From the NCBI GenBank assembly GCA_017893485.1, contig CM030368.1, positions 111,235,549 to 111,299,548 of the forward strand: 64,000 bases of DNA, in the 5' to 3' direction. This DNA is from Hemerocallis citrina. Its lineage: Eukaryota; Streptophyta; Magnoliopsida; Asparagales; Asphodelaceae. The position numbers and the translations under genes are program-made. Below, piece by piece: positions 13,388-23,775 of the stretch (position 1 is the first letter of the stretch; each line of letters starts with the position of its first letter). Below the pieces are notes generated by a model, which was given only the letters and a program-made list of their open reading frames with translations, made no database searches and was not told the origin of the DNA.

Positions 13388-13790
13388 CCCAAGGACCGGC
13401 TTGGGAATAGTGGACCCAAACTATGTTTGGGGATAAGTGGATTTTATCGCCCAAGCTATCGGCTTGAGGCCCGGTTTCCCTCGATGACAGCCGTCGCGAG
13501 GAAGTACCCAGTTTAACTGGGACGTGTTTTTTTTCCTCCTGGCTATCCGCTGGGAGGAAGTACCCAGTTTACCTGGGACGTGGTTTTTCCCTCGATGACA
13601 GCCATCGCGAGGAAGCACCCAGTTTACCTGGGACATGGTTTTTCCCTCGATGATAGCTGTCGCGAGGAAGCACCCAGTTTACCTGGGACGTGGTTTTTTT
13701 CCCTCCTGGCTATCGGCTGGGAGGATGCACCCAGTTTACCTGGGACGTGGTTTTTCCCTCGCTAGTTCGGCTAGGAGGAAGACGTAGCCT
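13388..13790 (+). repeat. Array of 55-57 bp units, each with two hairpins
   Basis: Five units start ACCCAG at 13506, 13562, 13617, 13672 and 13729. Each holds one hairpin CCCAG-(TTTAM)-CTGGG and a second with CCTCG...CGAGG or CCTCC...GGAGG arms around a TGGCTATCSGC or GATGACAGCC core. Just upstream are further hairpins: CCCAAG/CTTGGG (13388-13405), CCCAAA/TTTGGG (13415-13431) and CAAGC/GCTTG (13452-13466). Similar isolated CTATCGSC hairpins recur near 14320 and 14386. Confidence 0.9.
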
Positions 13791-14942
13791 CGGACGAGTA
13801 AGACTCTGTGTGAGCATCGGGCCGCGTGTTTACTGGGCTGTCGGCTTTCAGTATGTTGGGATACTATGGCTCACTGGTCGACAAACTAATAAAATAACTA
13901 AGTGTTAATAAAAATGTGAAAGTACAGAAGTGAATTGTGAATTGTGTATGAGAAAGAAAGTGATTGTGAATGGAGTAAATGTGAAGGAAAACGAGTTATG
14001 AGTTAGTATATGAAAAGAAGTGATAAATGAAGTACGTGGTTAATTTAAAATGAGAATAATAAAAGTGACATGTGTTATTATGAATAGTACATAGTAATTG
14101 TATTATGTATGTGATCATTAAAGTAAAATACAGATTGATATGAGTTGTACCTTGGAACTGTGTCAAGGAACTACCTGCCCGCTATTTCTGTGGAAATGGT
14201 GGGAACTACCTGCCTTGGCATAATTCGCAGGGTAAGTTGGTATGATAGTGGTAATGATTAATGGAAATGAAGAATTAAATTAAGTGAAGATGATAAGTGA
14301 TTGAAGTGAATTAATAACCAAGCTATCGCCTTGAGACGTGATGTGATATTATCCAAATTGTGTGTTTGAGGTGCAGTGATTATTACCCAAGCTATCGGCT
14401 ATGGGGTGTGATATATTGTGGCCCCAAATTGTGTTTGGGGATTAAGTTAAAATGATAATAATAAGATATATTACATATAAGAATGAGAATTTCTAATGTG
14501 GTATAATGAGATGGGAATGAACCAAAAAGCATGTTTTTGATGTAAAGAGTATAAGCATTCTATCAATAATGTGTTAATGATGTGATGAGATGTGAGAGCA
14601 TTGCCATAAGCAATAAGATGTTATATTTGCATCATAAGACATGAATAAATGTGGTATTATGAGAATAGAAGCATTTGTAAGAAGTGATAATTGATAGGGC
14701 ATAATAAAATAAATACCAGTATTATGAGATTGGTTATGAAAGTGGTTATTATGAGAGTATGTTGTATTATGAGTTGTATTCATATAAATGGTTATTAATG
14801 AAAGGAGTAATAACATCATGTAGTTATATTCATAAAATTCTATTATGACGATACTTGTGGAAGAATGAATATTTGGGTTAGAGAATTTAAATTGAAAAGT
14901 AATGGATTGTATGTGTATTCGTACTATGCGGATGTAAAATAA

Positions 14943-14944
<2 letters not shown>

Positions 14945-15016
<72 letters not shown>
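14945..15016. repeat. (AT)n microsatellite
   Basis: About 36 uninterrupted AT repeats. It produces a false minus-strand ORF of 186 codons. Confidence 0.98.
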
Positions 15017-15018
<2 letters not shown>

Positions 15019-16372
15019 GAGGTTGAGGTGAAGTATATTATGAAATGTGGAAAGTTATGGATAATTAAATAGTTGAATGCAGGATTGGCAAAGTATTTGA
15101 TATATCGCCGTATTGATGATGTTGTTGTGTTCATGATTCAGGTTGCATTATCTTAACTTGGTATTTGTAAGTTTAAATTAATTTCTTTTTACTATTTTAA
15201 TTTGTTATTAGATTAATAACTATACTCACACCAGAAATGGCTGACCCCTTAGTGTTTGGAGGGTTAGGGGAGTCTGAGGACTACCCTAGATTTCCTACTG
15301 TTGCAGGTTCTCATCAGTGTAGAGGTGAGGCGTGGATTGGTAGGATGAAGTTTTATTTTAAAAATTTGTACTAATTAGCTATGTGAATAGTAAAATTTAG
15401 GATCTAAATTGTATTATGGATGTATAAGCATGTATATGACGATGATGAGTATAGTGTGGGGTGGTATGGTATGTTTGTGACTCGTAGCTATCTCGTTGTA
15501 GAGTACCGGGCTCTGTGGTAGGTTTTACAAGGATTTTTCTAAATTTTTACCTCGTTTTCAAAGAAATTTATAGTTTTTATTTGATATTTGATAATCCGTT
15601 ATGAGTTTGGCCCCCAGAGCATTATATTATATTACCTGTATGTTTCTGCTCATTTTGGCCTGGGGAGCCCGTGAAATTATTGTATGTATTGTGAGCTACG
15701 GAATTTTGAGCAGAATTCCGTAAGATGTGTTTCGGAGTAAAATTTACAGGGGAAACTCTGCCAAAATTTTTCCTGAAATTTAACTTTCTTAGTTTATATT
15801 TAAAGTGATATAGAAATTGAAAGAATTGAATTTGGAGAAAAAAAAAATTTGGGGTGTTACAGTATGATTGATACTAAATAATCCTAAAAGTTGTATGTTA
15901 GTTGTTGGAAAAATGAACATTTTGTAATTTAGGCCAAGTTCAAGAAATGATCAATTTGTGTGTTAATCAAAAGGAAAGAAGAAAACTCATTAGTCTAACA
16001 AAGAGGAACCAAATTATGATTGAAAAATATCAAGAAAAATTTCTCTTTGAAAAAGAAGTTGTTAATAGAACATTATGTGATTTCATGTACACATTGTATA
16101 AATAAAAGAGTAGTACTTTATATGAAAAATGAAAATTTAATGGCTTTAAAGACCCTTAATTTACGGTTTAATTTGAAAGAAATCCAGTCAGGAATTTATT
16201 TAGTTTTAAAGAAGAACAAATCACATTTTCGAAGAAACGGATCTTTTAATGAACTAGAATAGCTATAGTCATATACAAAACAAATTGAAATTATTTTCCC
16301 TACGGGTTAATCACTCTGTCCATACTGGTCAGTGGGTTCAAATTAAAAACGTCACTGTAGTAGGAGGTCATG

Positions 16373-16553
16373 GGTTCGAATCTTGGCATAAACTCTTTAT
16401 TTTTATTTTTTGAAAATAATCCATTACTTAGACTTCGAGTATAAATGAATTAAAACACCCCTTGTAACACGTGGGCGCTTTGTCCTTTTTGGTCAGTCGC
16501 TGCGCCACAGTACGTTACTGTAGCGCTGTTGCTGTTGCTGCGGGTTCGAAACC
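16373..16553 (+). other. Two B-box-like motifs, diverged tRNA-like pair
   Basis: GGTTCGAATCT (16373-16383) and GGTTCGAAACC (16543-16553) match the pol III B-box core. They lie 170 bp apart at the LTR position where C-type LTRs have paired tRNA-like modules. A-box motifs upstream are weak here. Confidence 0.5.
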
Positions 16554-17264
16554 TGGCTTTTGGCCAAGGTTTAATTTTCGATTTTTTTGGGGGAAATTAA
16601 TGTTTTTAAATGTTTTTTTTGTGAAATTAATTTCTAAAAATTATGTTAATTATCCTGAGATTAATTTGAACTTATCTCGAAAATTTCTATGGATTGATTA
16701 AGAATTGTAGATCAAGATTAAAGATATTATAAGGGTGTTTAATGTGACAATTAAAGTAATATGTATTTCTCTTCTTTATGGAAAATTATGTGAAGTTATT
16801 TTGAGAATTCATGATTTAATGCAAATGTGAATAATTTCGCTTGGTTTAAATAAATGACATTTTAGACTTATGAATGCAAAGAAAAATTATGAGATTAAAT
16901 ATGTAATTTGAGAAATTGTGAAAATGAAATAATCTTGTCTCTTTATTGTGGAAATTAATGCATAAATTGAAATGAAAAAGAATCATGATAATTAATGAAA
17001 ATATTGATGAGTGTGAATACTCAATTTATGAACATGGAATGAGATTTTGAACTAGAGGCTAGCTAAGTCCTATTACCGGTAATTGAATGAGTTATATTTG
17101 TTGAGATGAATTATCGAGATGAAAGACCAAGTTGGTTATGTGGTTGATTAAGACCGGTATAGAGGAAAGAGCTAACTCTAGGGGTTGATTTTATTCATGA
17201 TTCAAATAATTAAGGACTAGACACATAGTGGTGATGTGACGAAAGTGAGAGAAAAACACGAGTA

Positions 17265-17730
17265 TGAGGGCCAACGAATTGGCGGTGTGAGAGTGATTCA
17301 CAGATTGCCTGGATGCGTCATGACACGGCGTGAGCACTACTCTAGAAATTCTCGTCTCGGTGGCGACACTTGTGGGGTGTTTGGTGACTACGGGTGGTGC
17401 CATCGTTCCACGACGGAGGCTGAATTGTCCATAGATTGCCTGCATGATGCGTCATGTCAGTGCATGGGATTCCCCTCCAGATTGTCTGGACATGGACTCG
17501 TAATTCATAGAACACCTAGGATACTTACCATAGTTACCGTAGTAGTTTAAGTCATGGCGTGGGACTGAACCCTACAAGATGAAGTACGATTAAGGGCTTG
17601 CCCTCGGACCTATGTAGTATGGGATGCATAGTATCCGAACAAGTGCACATTAGTGTCATATAATATAACAACTGCATTAAGGGCTAAGTCCACAGCACAA
17701 TATGATATCTATAGGATAGTCCCCGTAGTT
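17265..17730 (+). repeat. Conserved 3' LTR block
   Basis: This block stays alignable with 32175-32600, 40645-41060 and 58790-59230, while flanking LTR sequence has diverged much more. It holds two TGCGTCA words (17314 and 17448), where the other LTRs have TGAGTCA. Confidence 0.7.
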
Positions 17731-18086
17731 TTGCTTGTGACAAGTGTGTGCTTTCTATGTAGGAAAAAATTGATGTTCTATATCCTTGCGTCAGTTGAAT
17801 GAACTGACGAGCCCACAGTTTCTATGCAGGATAAAGAGATTGACAAGATTAAAGTATGCATGTTGCTTAAAGAATGTTTCAAGTGTTGTATATTTTATTC
17901 ATGTAATTATTGTAAATTGCTTTCACTATTTAAATATAATTTAAAGATGTAACTCTGATGTAATAAAAGTTTTAATTTCATTGTAAAATTGTACAAAGAG
18001 AAGTGAAAAGATCTTGTGGAACTTCGAATTCAGTCTGTTTTGGAATTCGAGGTGTTACACTAATTGTTTATGATCTTGTATAGACT

Positions 18087-18578
18087 ATGGCTCGTAGTGG
18101 TTCCACTTCTCGTTCCTAGGAAGATCAGCCCGGGCTCGAGGCCGTTACCAATGTGTTGGAACGGTTGATCAATATGCAGAAAAATCACAGTGACCTGGTG
18201 ATGGCTGCTTTGGAAGCTGCTTGGGTTTTGCCTCCCGCTGTGCCTATGCAGGCAGCTCTCCCTCCCCGTCCAGGTACAGTCACAGATTTCATGAGTCTGC
18301 ATCTGAACAGATTCTTCGGCACTGAGATGCCTTTGGAGGCAGAACAGTGGTTGATCCGGACTGAGCAGTTGCTTTTGGCAGCAAGAGTTGCTGATGGTTA
18401 TAGAGTGGATGTGGTGACCATCCAGCTGGTGGATCTGGCTCACATTTGGTGGAGGTTCAAGTCCGAGATGCTCTTGCGACCAATTGCTTGGGCTACGTTC
18501 ACTAGGAGCTTCTTGGAGAAGTTCTTCCCTAGCAACACTCGAGTGGAAATGGAGCAACAGTTCCTGGTCCTGAAACAG
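18087..18578 (+). pseudogene. Element A gag, first exon (decayed)
   Basis: Gypsy Gag, the structural protein of the virus-like particle. The ATG at 18087 (MARSGS) aligns with the gag starts of element B (46807) and its tandem partner (55176). An in-frame TAG follows after about ten codons. From there the frame is open to codon 164, with the typical Gag core: RFFGTEMPLEAEQWL, the LAHIWW motif, and FTRSFLEKFFPSNTR. It ends in ...LVLKQ at a GT donor. A 492-nt exon ending in phase 0 fits the reading frame after the intron. Alternatives to Gag are unlikely. It is non-functional because of the early stop and downstream losses. Confidence 0.85.
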
Positions 18579-18656
18579 GTTGGTCATTGTTCCATTATTG
18601 GAATTTTTTTACATATTGTCCATGCACTGTTGTAACATGAGACTTTCTTGAAACAG
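18579..18656 (+). other. Candidate intron within gag (element A copy)
   Basis: 78 bp with GT...AG ends, breaking gag between LKQ and GSMSVDEY, a stretch that is continuous in element C. Both borders carry TGAAACAGG-like repeats. Removing it restores phase 0. Confidence 0.7.
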
Positions 18657-19108
18657 GGCTCTATGTCTGTGGATGAGTATGCAGCGGAATTTACAAGACT
18701 TAGCCGCTTCGCAGCCGTTCTTCTGGCAAACGAAGAGGATAAGGCTCATAGATTCATACTGGGACTTGAGCGAGACATTAAGGTGTAGCTTGTCTCCCTT
18801 CGCTTGCGTACCTATGTTGAGGCTCTTGAGGAAGCTCGAGCTCAGGAGCAGGCTCGTGGTGGGTTTGCTCCTCCCCAGCGGACTGTTCTGCACTCTGTTG
18901 TTGCTCGGCCTTCTGGTGGGCCGGTTCGGAGGTCTGTTCCCATCGATCATGTCAGGGTAGCTCCTTACTCTTTTGCGGTTCCTCAAAGGGTTGGTTTTTG
19001 TGACTTTTGTCGACTTCTTGAGCATGAGTGCAAGGACTACAAGCATGCCAACCATCGCTATTTTGGATGTGATGCTGCTGACCATTCAGTGCAGGATTGC
19101 CCACAGAT
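18657..19108 (+). pseudogene. Element A gag, second exon with decayed zinc knuckles
   Basis: It resumes with GSMSVDEYAAEFTRLSRFA, the conserved Gag helix region. It carries an in-frame TAG near 18786, then an RPSGGPVRR basic linker. The first CCHC knuckle has lost its last Cys (CDFCRLLEHECKDY). The second has Gly-Cys in place of the first CX2C. It ends DHSVQDCPQ. Directly after, sequence jumps into reverse transcriptase, so the Gag tail, gag-protease intron, protease and reverse-transcriptase fingers are missing. Confidence 0.85.
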
Positions 19109-19866
19109 CGGGATGATCATGTTGAGCATCTTAGGTTGGTTCTGTAGACTTTGAGGTAGAATCAGCTCTGTGGGAAACTCAGTAAGTGTGTGTTTTGGCT
19201 CGACAAAGTCACTTTCTTGGGGAACATTATCTCGGGCGATGGTATTTCTGTGGATTCGGCCAAGGTTGAGGCTGTGAAGGATTGGCCAGTTCCCAAGTCA
19301 GTTTCAGAGGTGAGGAGTTTCCTTGGTCTAGCTGGCTATTATTGGAAATTTGTCCAAGATTTTTTGAAGATAGCAGGACTGTTGACTAAGCTGACTGGGA
19401 AGGATCAGAAGTTCTATTGGTCTGAGGCTTGTAGTGAGGATTTTGCTGAGTTGAAGAGCAGGTTGATGTTAGTGCCAGTGTTGACTATTCCCGATGGTTC
19501 AGGCGGATTTGTTGTTCACTGTGATGCTTCGGGTAAGTGTCTTGGTGCAGTTCTGATGCAGAAGGGCCGAGTCGTTGCTTATGCATCGAGGCAGTTGAGG
19601 CCGCATGAGAAGAACTATCCGACTCATGACTTGGAGTTAGCAGCAGTGATCTTTGCTTTGAAGTTATGAAGACATTATTTACTTGGGGACCGAGTGGAGA
19701 TCTTTACAGACCACAAAAGTCTCAAGTACGTCTTCACCTAGAAGGAGTTGAACCTGAGGCAAAGGCATTGGTTGGAGCTTATGGCCGATTATGACATCAG
19801 TTTGCAATACCATCCTGGTAAAGTGAACTTGGTGCCAGATGCTTTGAGCAGGAGACTGGCAGCTAT
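19109..19866 (+). pseudogene. Element A reverse transcriptase (C-terminal) and RNase H remnant
   Basis: The reading starts inside the RT thumb region (..EHLRLVL..) and continues with the gypsy connection motif [11 protein letters not shown], a VHCDAS RNase H Asp motif, [37 protein letters not shown] and [16 protein letters not shown]. The catalytic RT box (FIDD) and everything before it are deleted. Stops include TAG near 19151, TGA at 19667-19669 (Trp to stop) and TAG at 19739-19741 (CAG to TAG against element B). The solo LTR at 19867 interrupts it, and it continues at 25267. Confidence 0.9.
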
Positions 19867-20469
19867 TGTAATATCCCGGACGGATATTACCTTGTATAAA
19901 TTATTATTTTATTATTATTTTATTATTATTTTGCTTTAATTCCAAAATTGGAATATTTTGGTGATTTTCGCCCGGTTTGTTCATAGACATTATCTGTATC
20001 CAGATATCGGTCAGTATACATCCGTATTGTATCAAATTGATATCGTGACCTTCCGAACTAATAATAGAATTTATTTTATTATTATTTCCGAGATCAAATT
20101 ATTTTTATACGGATTATGAGAAGATTTTCGGTATACAGACATATATGTGCACATACGTATAATATGTCGATTAGTACATTATACAAATTGTGTGTTGTGT
20201 ATTTTTGGACAACACTTGTCTTGTTTATGACAAAACCTATTAGATTGTTAGGGTTTATAAGTGGTTAACCTAGGTTAAGTATGCATGAGGAAGTTAAGGA
20301 AACCCTTCTAGAAACCCTCACATAACACCTCCACCACATAACACCATAACCTCACCATACCTCCACCTCATCCCTACCACCCTAGGAGTATGGCCGGCCC
20401 CCATATTGTGGAGGGACTTTTATGCAATTGTGTGCATGCACATTTGCACTCTCCACCCCTTCTCCCACC

Positions 20470-20477
20470 TATAAATA
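20470..20477 (+). promoter_or_regulatory. LTR TATA box
   Basis: TATAAATACCCCC, the same module as in the C-type LTRs, although the rest of the LTR is unrelated by eye. A donor-like TTGTAG|GTATTC follows at 20586. Confidence 0.7.
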
Positions 20478-21299
20478 CCCCCTTCCTCCACCTTTGTCTC
20501 ATTTTAGAAAGATCAAAAAGAAAGAAAGAAAGGAAAGGAAAAGAAAGAGAGAACACCATACTAATTTGAGAGTTTTCCCATTGTAGGTATTCCATAGAGA
20601 TTTCTAAAGGCTAGGAGGAAGGAGAAGTAGTAGCATAGCAAGTCCTTCCAACTAAGAAAGGAAGGTGGGGGTTTCTCTTTTGTATGTTTGTTTGCTTGTT
20701 TGTATTGTTGTTTTGACTTCTTCTTCTTATCCTCCTTGTTTTGTTTTCTTTGGTTCTTTTGGGAATGGTTTGTTGTGATGGTATTGTTGTATGTATGTTT
20801 GTAAATGTTAAAGATAATAACCACATGAAAAGAAAAGAAATGAATAGTAGTAGTAATAAACATAAAGATCAAATCTTTATAGTTGTAGTTGTTGTTTTGT
20901 GTTATGAAATTGGACTAAAATGAACACATACACATGGACTTGGCATATACAACCATTTTTGGTTGTAGGACTTGAATGTGGATTCACACATAAAGCATAT
21001 GAACTTGTATACAACCATTTGGGTTGTAGGACTTGTATTGAACTTGGACTAAAAAAAAGATAAGCATATGTTGGTTGAACCAAATGAAGGTTCTTACCTT
21101 ATTTTTATTATTGTTGTTTCTTTTATAATCTTAAGTAAAAAGAACCTAAATTAGATGTTAGTTTTAATTATGAAAAAGAAACTAACCTAAATCACTAGTT
21201 GTAGAATGGTCAAAAAAATCTCTTTTTATGTTCAACTAGTGTTAATAAGGAATAAATACTAATGAAGATTTGGTAGAAAGGTTAGTAGATGTTCATATT

Positions 21300-21560
21300 A
21301 AAATAAAGTAGTAGTAGTAGTAGTAGATGATTAAAAGAAGTAGTTGTAGATGTTTATGTTCATGTTAAAATAAAATAGTAGTAGTATGCTTAAATAAAAT
21401 GGTAGTGGTATGTTTAAATAAAATAATAGTAGTATGATTAAATAAAGTAGTAGTAGTAGGGATTAAAATAAAGTAGTTGTAGATGGTTATGATATGTAAA
21501 ATGTTAGTAGCTATTCATGATTAAAATAAAGTAGTAGTAGTTGATGTTCATGTTTTAAGT
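21300..21560. repeat. (GTA)n-rich interspersed array
   Basis: AAATAAAGTAGTAGTAGTAG units recurring every 35-60 bp with TTCATGTT spacers. Confidence 0.8.
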
Positions 21561-21774
21561 AAAGTAGTGTGGTAAATGTTCATGTTAAATAAGTAGCATT
21601 AGTAGATGTTTATAAATTTGTATTAGATATTCATGTTAAATAAAGTTTTGGTAGAGGTTTATGTTCAAGTAAATTTGTAGTAGATGTTATGTTTCAATAA
21701 AAATAGTAGATGTTCATGTTTCATGCTAAGTTAGTAAGTATCATGCTTAACTATTATTCATGCTAAGTGGATAA

Positions 21775-22130
21775 ACATGCTTAGGATGTTGTAGGATTTA
21801 TTCTAAAATTACCCATCATGTTTAAGAATGATATTCATGCTTAGGATGTTGTAGGATTTATATCAAAAATACCTACCATGTTTAGGAATGATGTATACCA
21901 TGCTAAGTGTATAACCATGCTTAGAATGTTGTAGGATTTATTCTAAAATTTTCTATCATGTTTAAGGATGATATTCATGCTTAGGATGTTGTAGGATTTA
22001 TTCTAAAATTACCTATCATGTTTAGGAGTGATATAAATGTTGTAGGATTAATGCTAAAAATTATCTACCATGTTTAGGAGTGATATACATGTTGTAGGAT
22101 AAATGCTAAAATTACTTACCATGTTTAGAA
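21775..22130. repeat. Roughly 60-bp tandem array
   Basis: Five to six degenerate copies built on CATGCTTAGGATGTTGTAGG, an ATTCTAAAAT core and TACCATGTTTAGGAATGAT. Later copies are shortened. Confidence 0.85.
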
Positions 22131-22259
22131 GTATATATATATATATATATATATACTTAGGAATGTTGTATGTTCATACTAGTAGTCATCCATGCTTAGT
22201 AAGATATTCATGCTTAGTAGTTATTCATGCTTAATAAGATTCATGCTTAGATGATAGTG

Positions 22260-22580
22260 GGAAAGTAGTATACCATCTAGCTAAATTTGTCTATGCTTAG
22301 ATGATTGTAAGAAAGTAGTATACCATGCTAGTTTCATTTATCTATGCTTAGATAGTTGTAGGAAAGTTGTATACCATGTTAGTTTAATTGTAGGTAAGTT
22401 GTATACCATGCTAGATTAATGGTAGGAAAGTTGTATACCATGTTAGTTTAATTGTAGGTAAATTGTATACCATGCTAGATTAATGGTAGATAAGTTGTAT
22501 ACCAAGCTAGATTAATGGTAGAAAAGTTGTATACCATGTTAGTTTAATTGTAGGTAAGTTGTATACCATGCTAGATTAAA
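22260..22580. repeat. Roughly 32/64-bp tandem array
   Basis: Repeats of GTTGTATACCATGYTAG followed alternately by TTTAATTGTAGGTAA or ATTAATGGTAGGAAA, giving a 64-bp higher-order dimer. Confidence 0.85.
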
Positions 22581-23504
22581 TAAATATTCATGCTTACATG
22601 ATACCCATGCTTAGATAAGTATATGTTCATGCTATGTTAGTAGATGATCATGCTTAATCATTATTCATGCTAAGTAAATAGGTGTCACGCTAATTATTGT
22701 TTATGTTAAGTTAATGGTATCTATGCTAATGATATTCATGCTTAAAATATAGTAGATACTCATGCTTAAATCAAGGGAACTATCCATGGTTAGTTGTAGT
22801 GATTTTTATGTCATGTTCTATCCATGCTAGGATTGTTGTAGAAACTCATGCTATGTTGTAGGTTGATACTTAACTAGTATACATGACTAGAATGTTACTA
22901 AAACGTACACCATGCTATATGTTAATGTTAAAGTAGCATACCATGTCTAGGAATGAGGTATACCATGTTAAAGTTTAAATACATGCTTAGAATGTTGTAG
23001 GATTAATGTTAGAATACCTACCATGCCTTGGAATGTTGTATGTTCATATTAGTTATATATCCACGCTTGGGTCGTGGTGATTAATCATGATAAGTAGTAA
23101 GCATTCACGGTCAAGTTATAACCTATGCTTGACCATAGTGGACTTCATGTCTAGATCATAATAATTTTCATGCTTAAGCTTGATATAAGTACATGCTTAA
23201 TCAAATTCATACTTAGGACTATTGTGGTGAGCGGTTATGTTATATAATTAGATTGTCGTAGAAAGATGCTTGCAATTGTATGCCATGCTTAAGGCACTAT
23301 AGGTTGAAGTAATAAGGATTGGGAAGACCACTAGTAGTAGTCAGTTGATAATAGTTGTTATGTCGCCTTCGGTTTTTCAATGGTAGAATACCGATCATAG
23401 ACTATTAGTAGATTCTTCTGTTACTTCTAATAATAGAAGATCGAGTTTGTTAGTAAGAACTTTTGGTTGCTTCTAGGATTGATTACCTGTATGGTTGTTT
23501 GCAG

Positions 23505-23775
23505 ATGGTTGTGCTCGTACGTGGCTCGACCGGTCCGTATGTAGCTGTGGGTCTCATACGTAGTTTAATTGGCTCGTATGTAGGTTGTTGTCTCGTACGC
23601 GGCTCGACCGGCCCGTGCGTAGCTGTTGGTCTCATACGCGGCTTATTTGGCTGGTATGCACGTTTTTATCTCCTACGAGGCCCGCCTGGCTCGTAGGTAG
23701 CTATTGTTTCATACGTAGCTTATTAGCTCGTATGGGGTTGTTACTCGTACCTAGCTTGTTAGCTAGTACACAGTT
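23505..23775. repeat. GC-rich ~34-bp tandem array
   Basis: Degenerate units around CTCGTACGYGGCTCGACCGG and CGTATGTAGCTGTNGGT, rich in CpG and CGTACG words and strikingly GC-rich against AT-rich neighbours. Confidence 0.8.

Larger units (their letters stand above)
10940..15861 (+). mobile_element. Large solo LTR (4.9 kb), nested
   Basis: TGTAACACCT...GGGGTGTTACA flanked by the TSD GTATG (10935-10939 and 15862-15866), inserted in the LTR at 9731-18059. No gag or pol motif occurs in its 4922 bp in any frame, and no primer binding site or polypurine tract is visible. I therefore call it a long solo LTR; a non-autonomous element with very short LTRs is less likely because I see no terminal direct repeat. 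It holds a hairpin-rich array (13388-13790) and a long AT microsatellite. Confidence 0.85.
9731..18059 (+). mobile_element. Solo LTR, C-type gypsy (3.4 kb, interrupted)
   Basis: It runs from TGTAACACCC to GGTGTTACA. It is flanked by the TSD CTAAT (9726-9730 and 18060-18064), which lies in the element A leader. After subtracting the nested LTR and its TSD (10940-15866) it is about 3.40 kb, close to the 3.28-kb LTRs of element C, with which it shares the TATAAATACCCCC promoter, the AAG|GTGGG motif, paired B-box motifs, and a conserved 3' block. No internal sequence is present, so it is a solo LTR left by LTR-LTR recombination. Confidence 0.93.

Noticed and set aside
13479..13790. CRISPR array
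   Set aside because: Units are contiguous with no unique spacers, lie in a plant LTR, and contain two hairpins each.
14574..15134. 186-codon minus-strand ORF
   Set aside because: It runs through the (AT)n tract and encodes Ile/Tyr repeats; an artefact of the microsatellite.
10940..15861. Complete non-autonomous element rather than a solo LTR
   Set aside because: I found no long direct terminal repeats, primer site or polypurine tract inside; a solo LTR is simpler.
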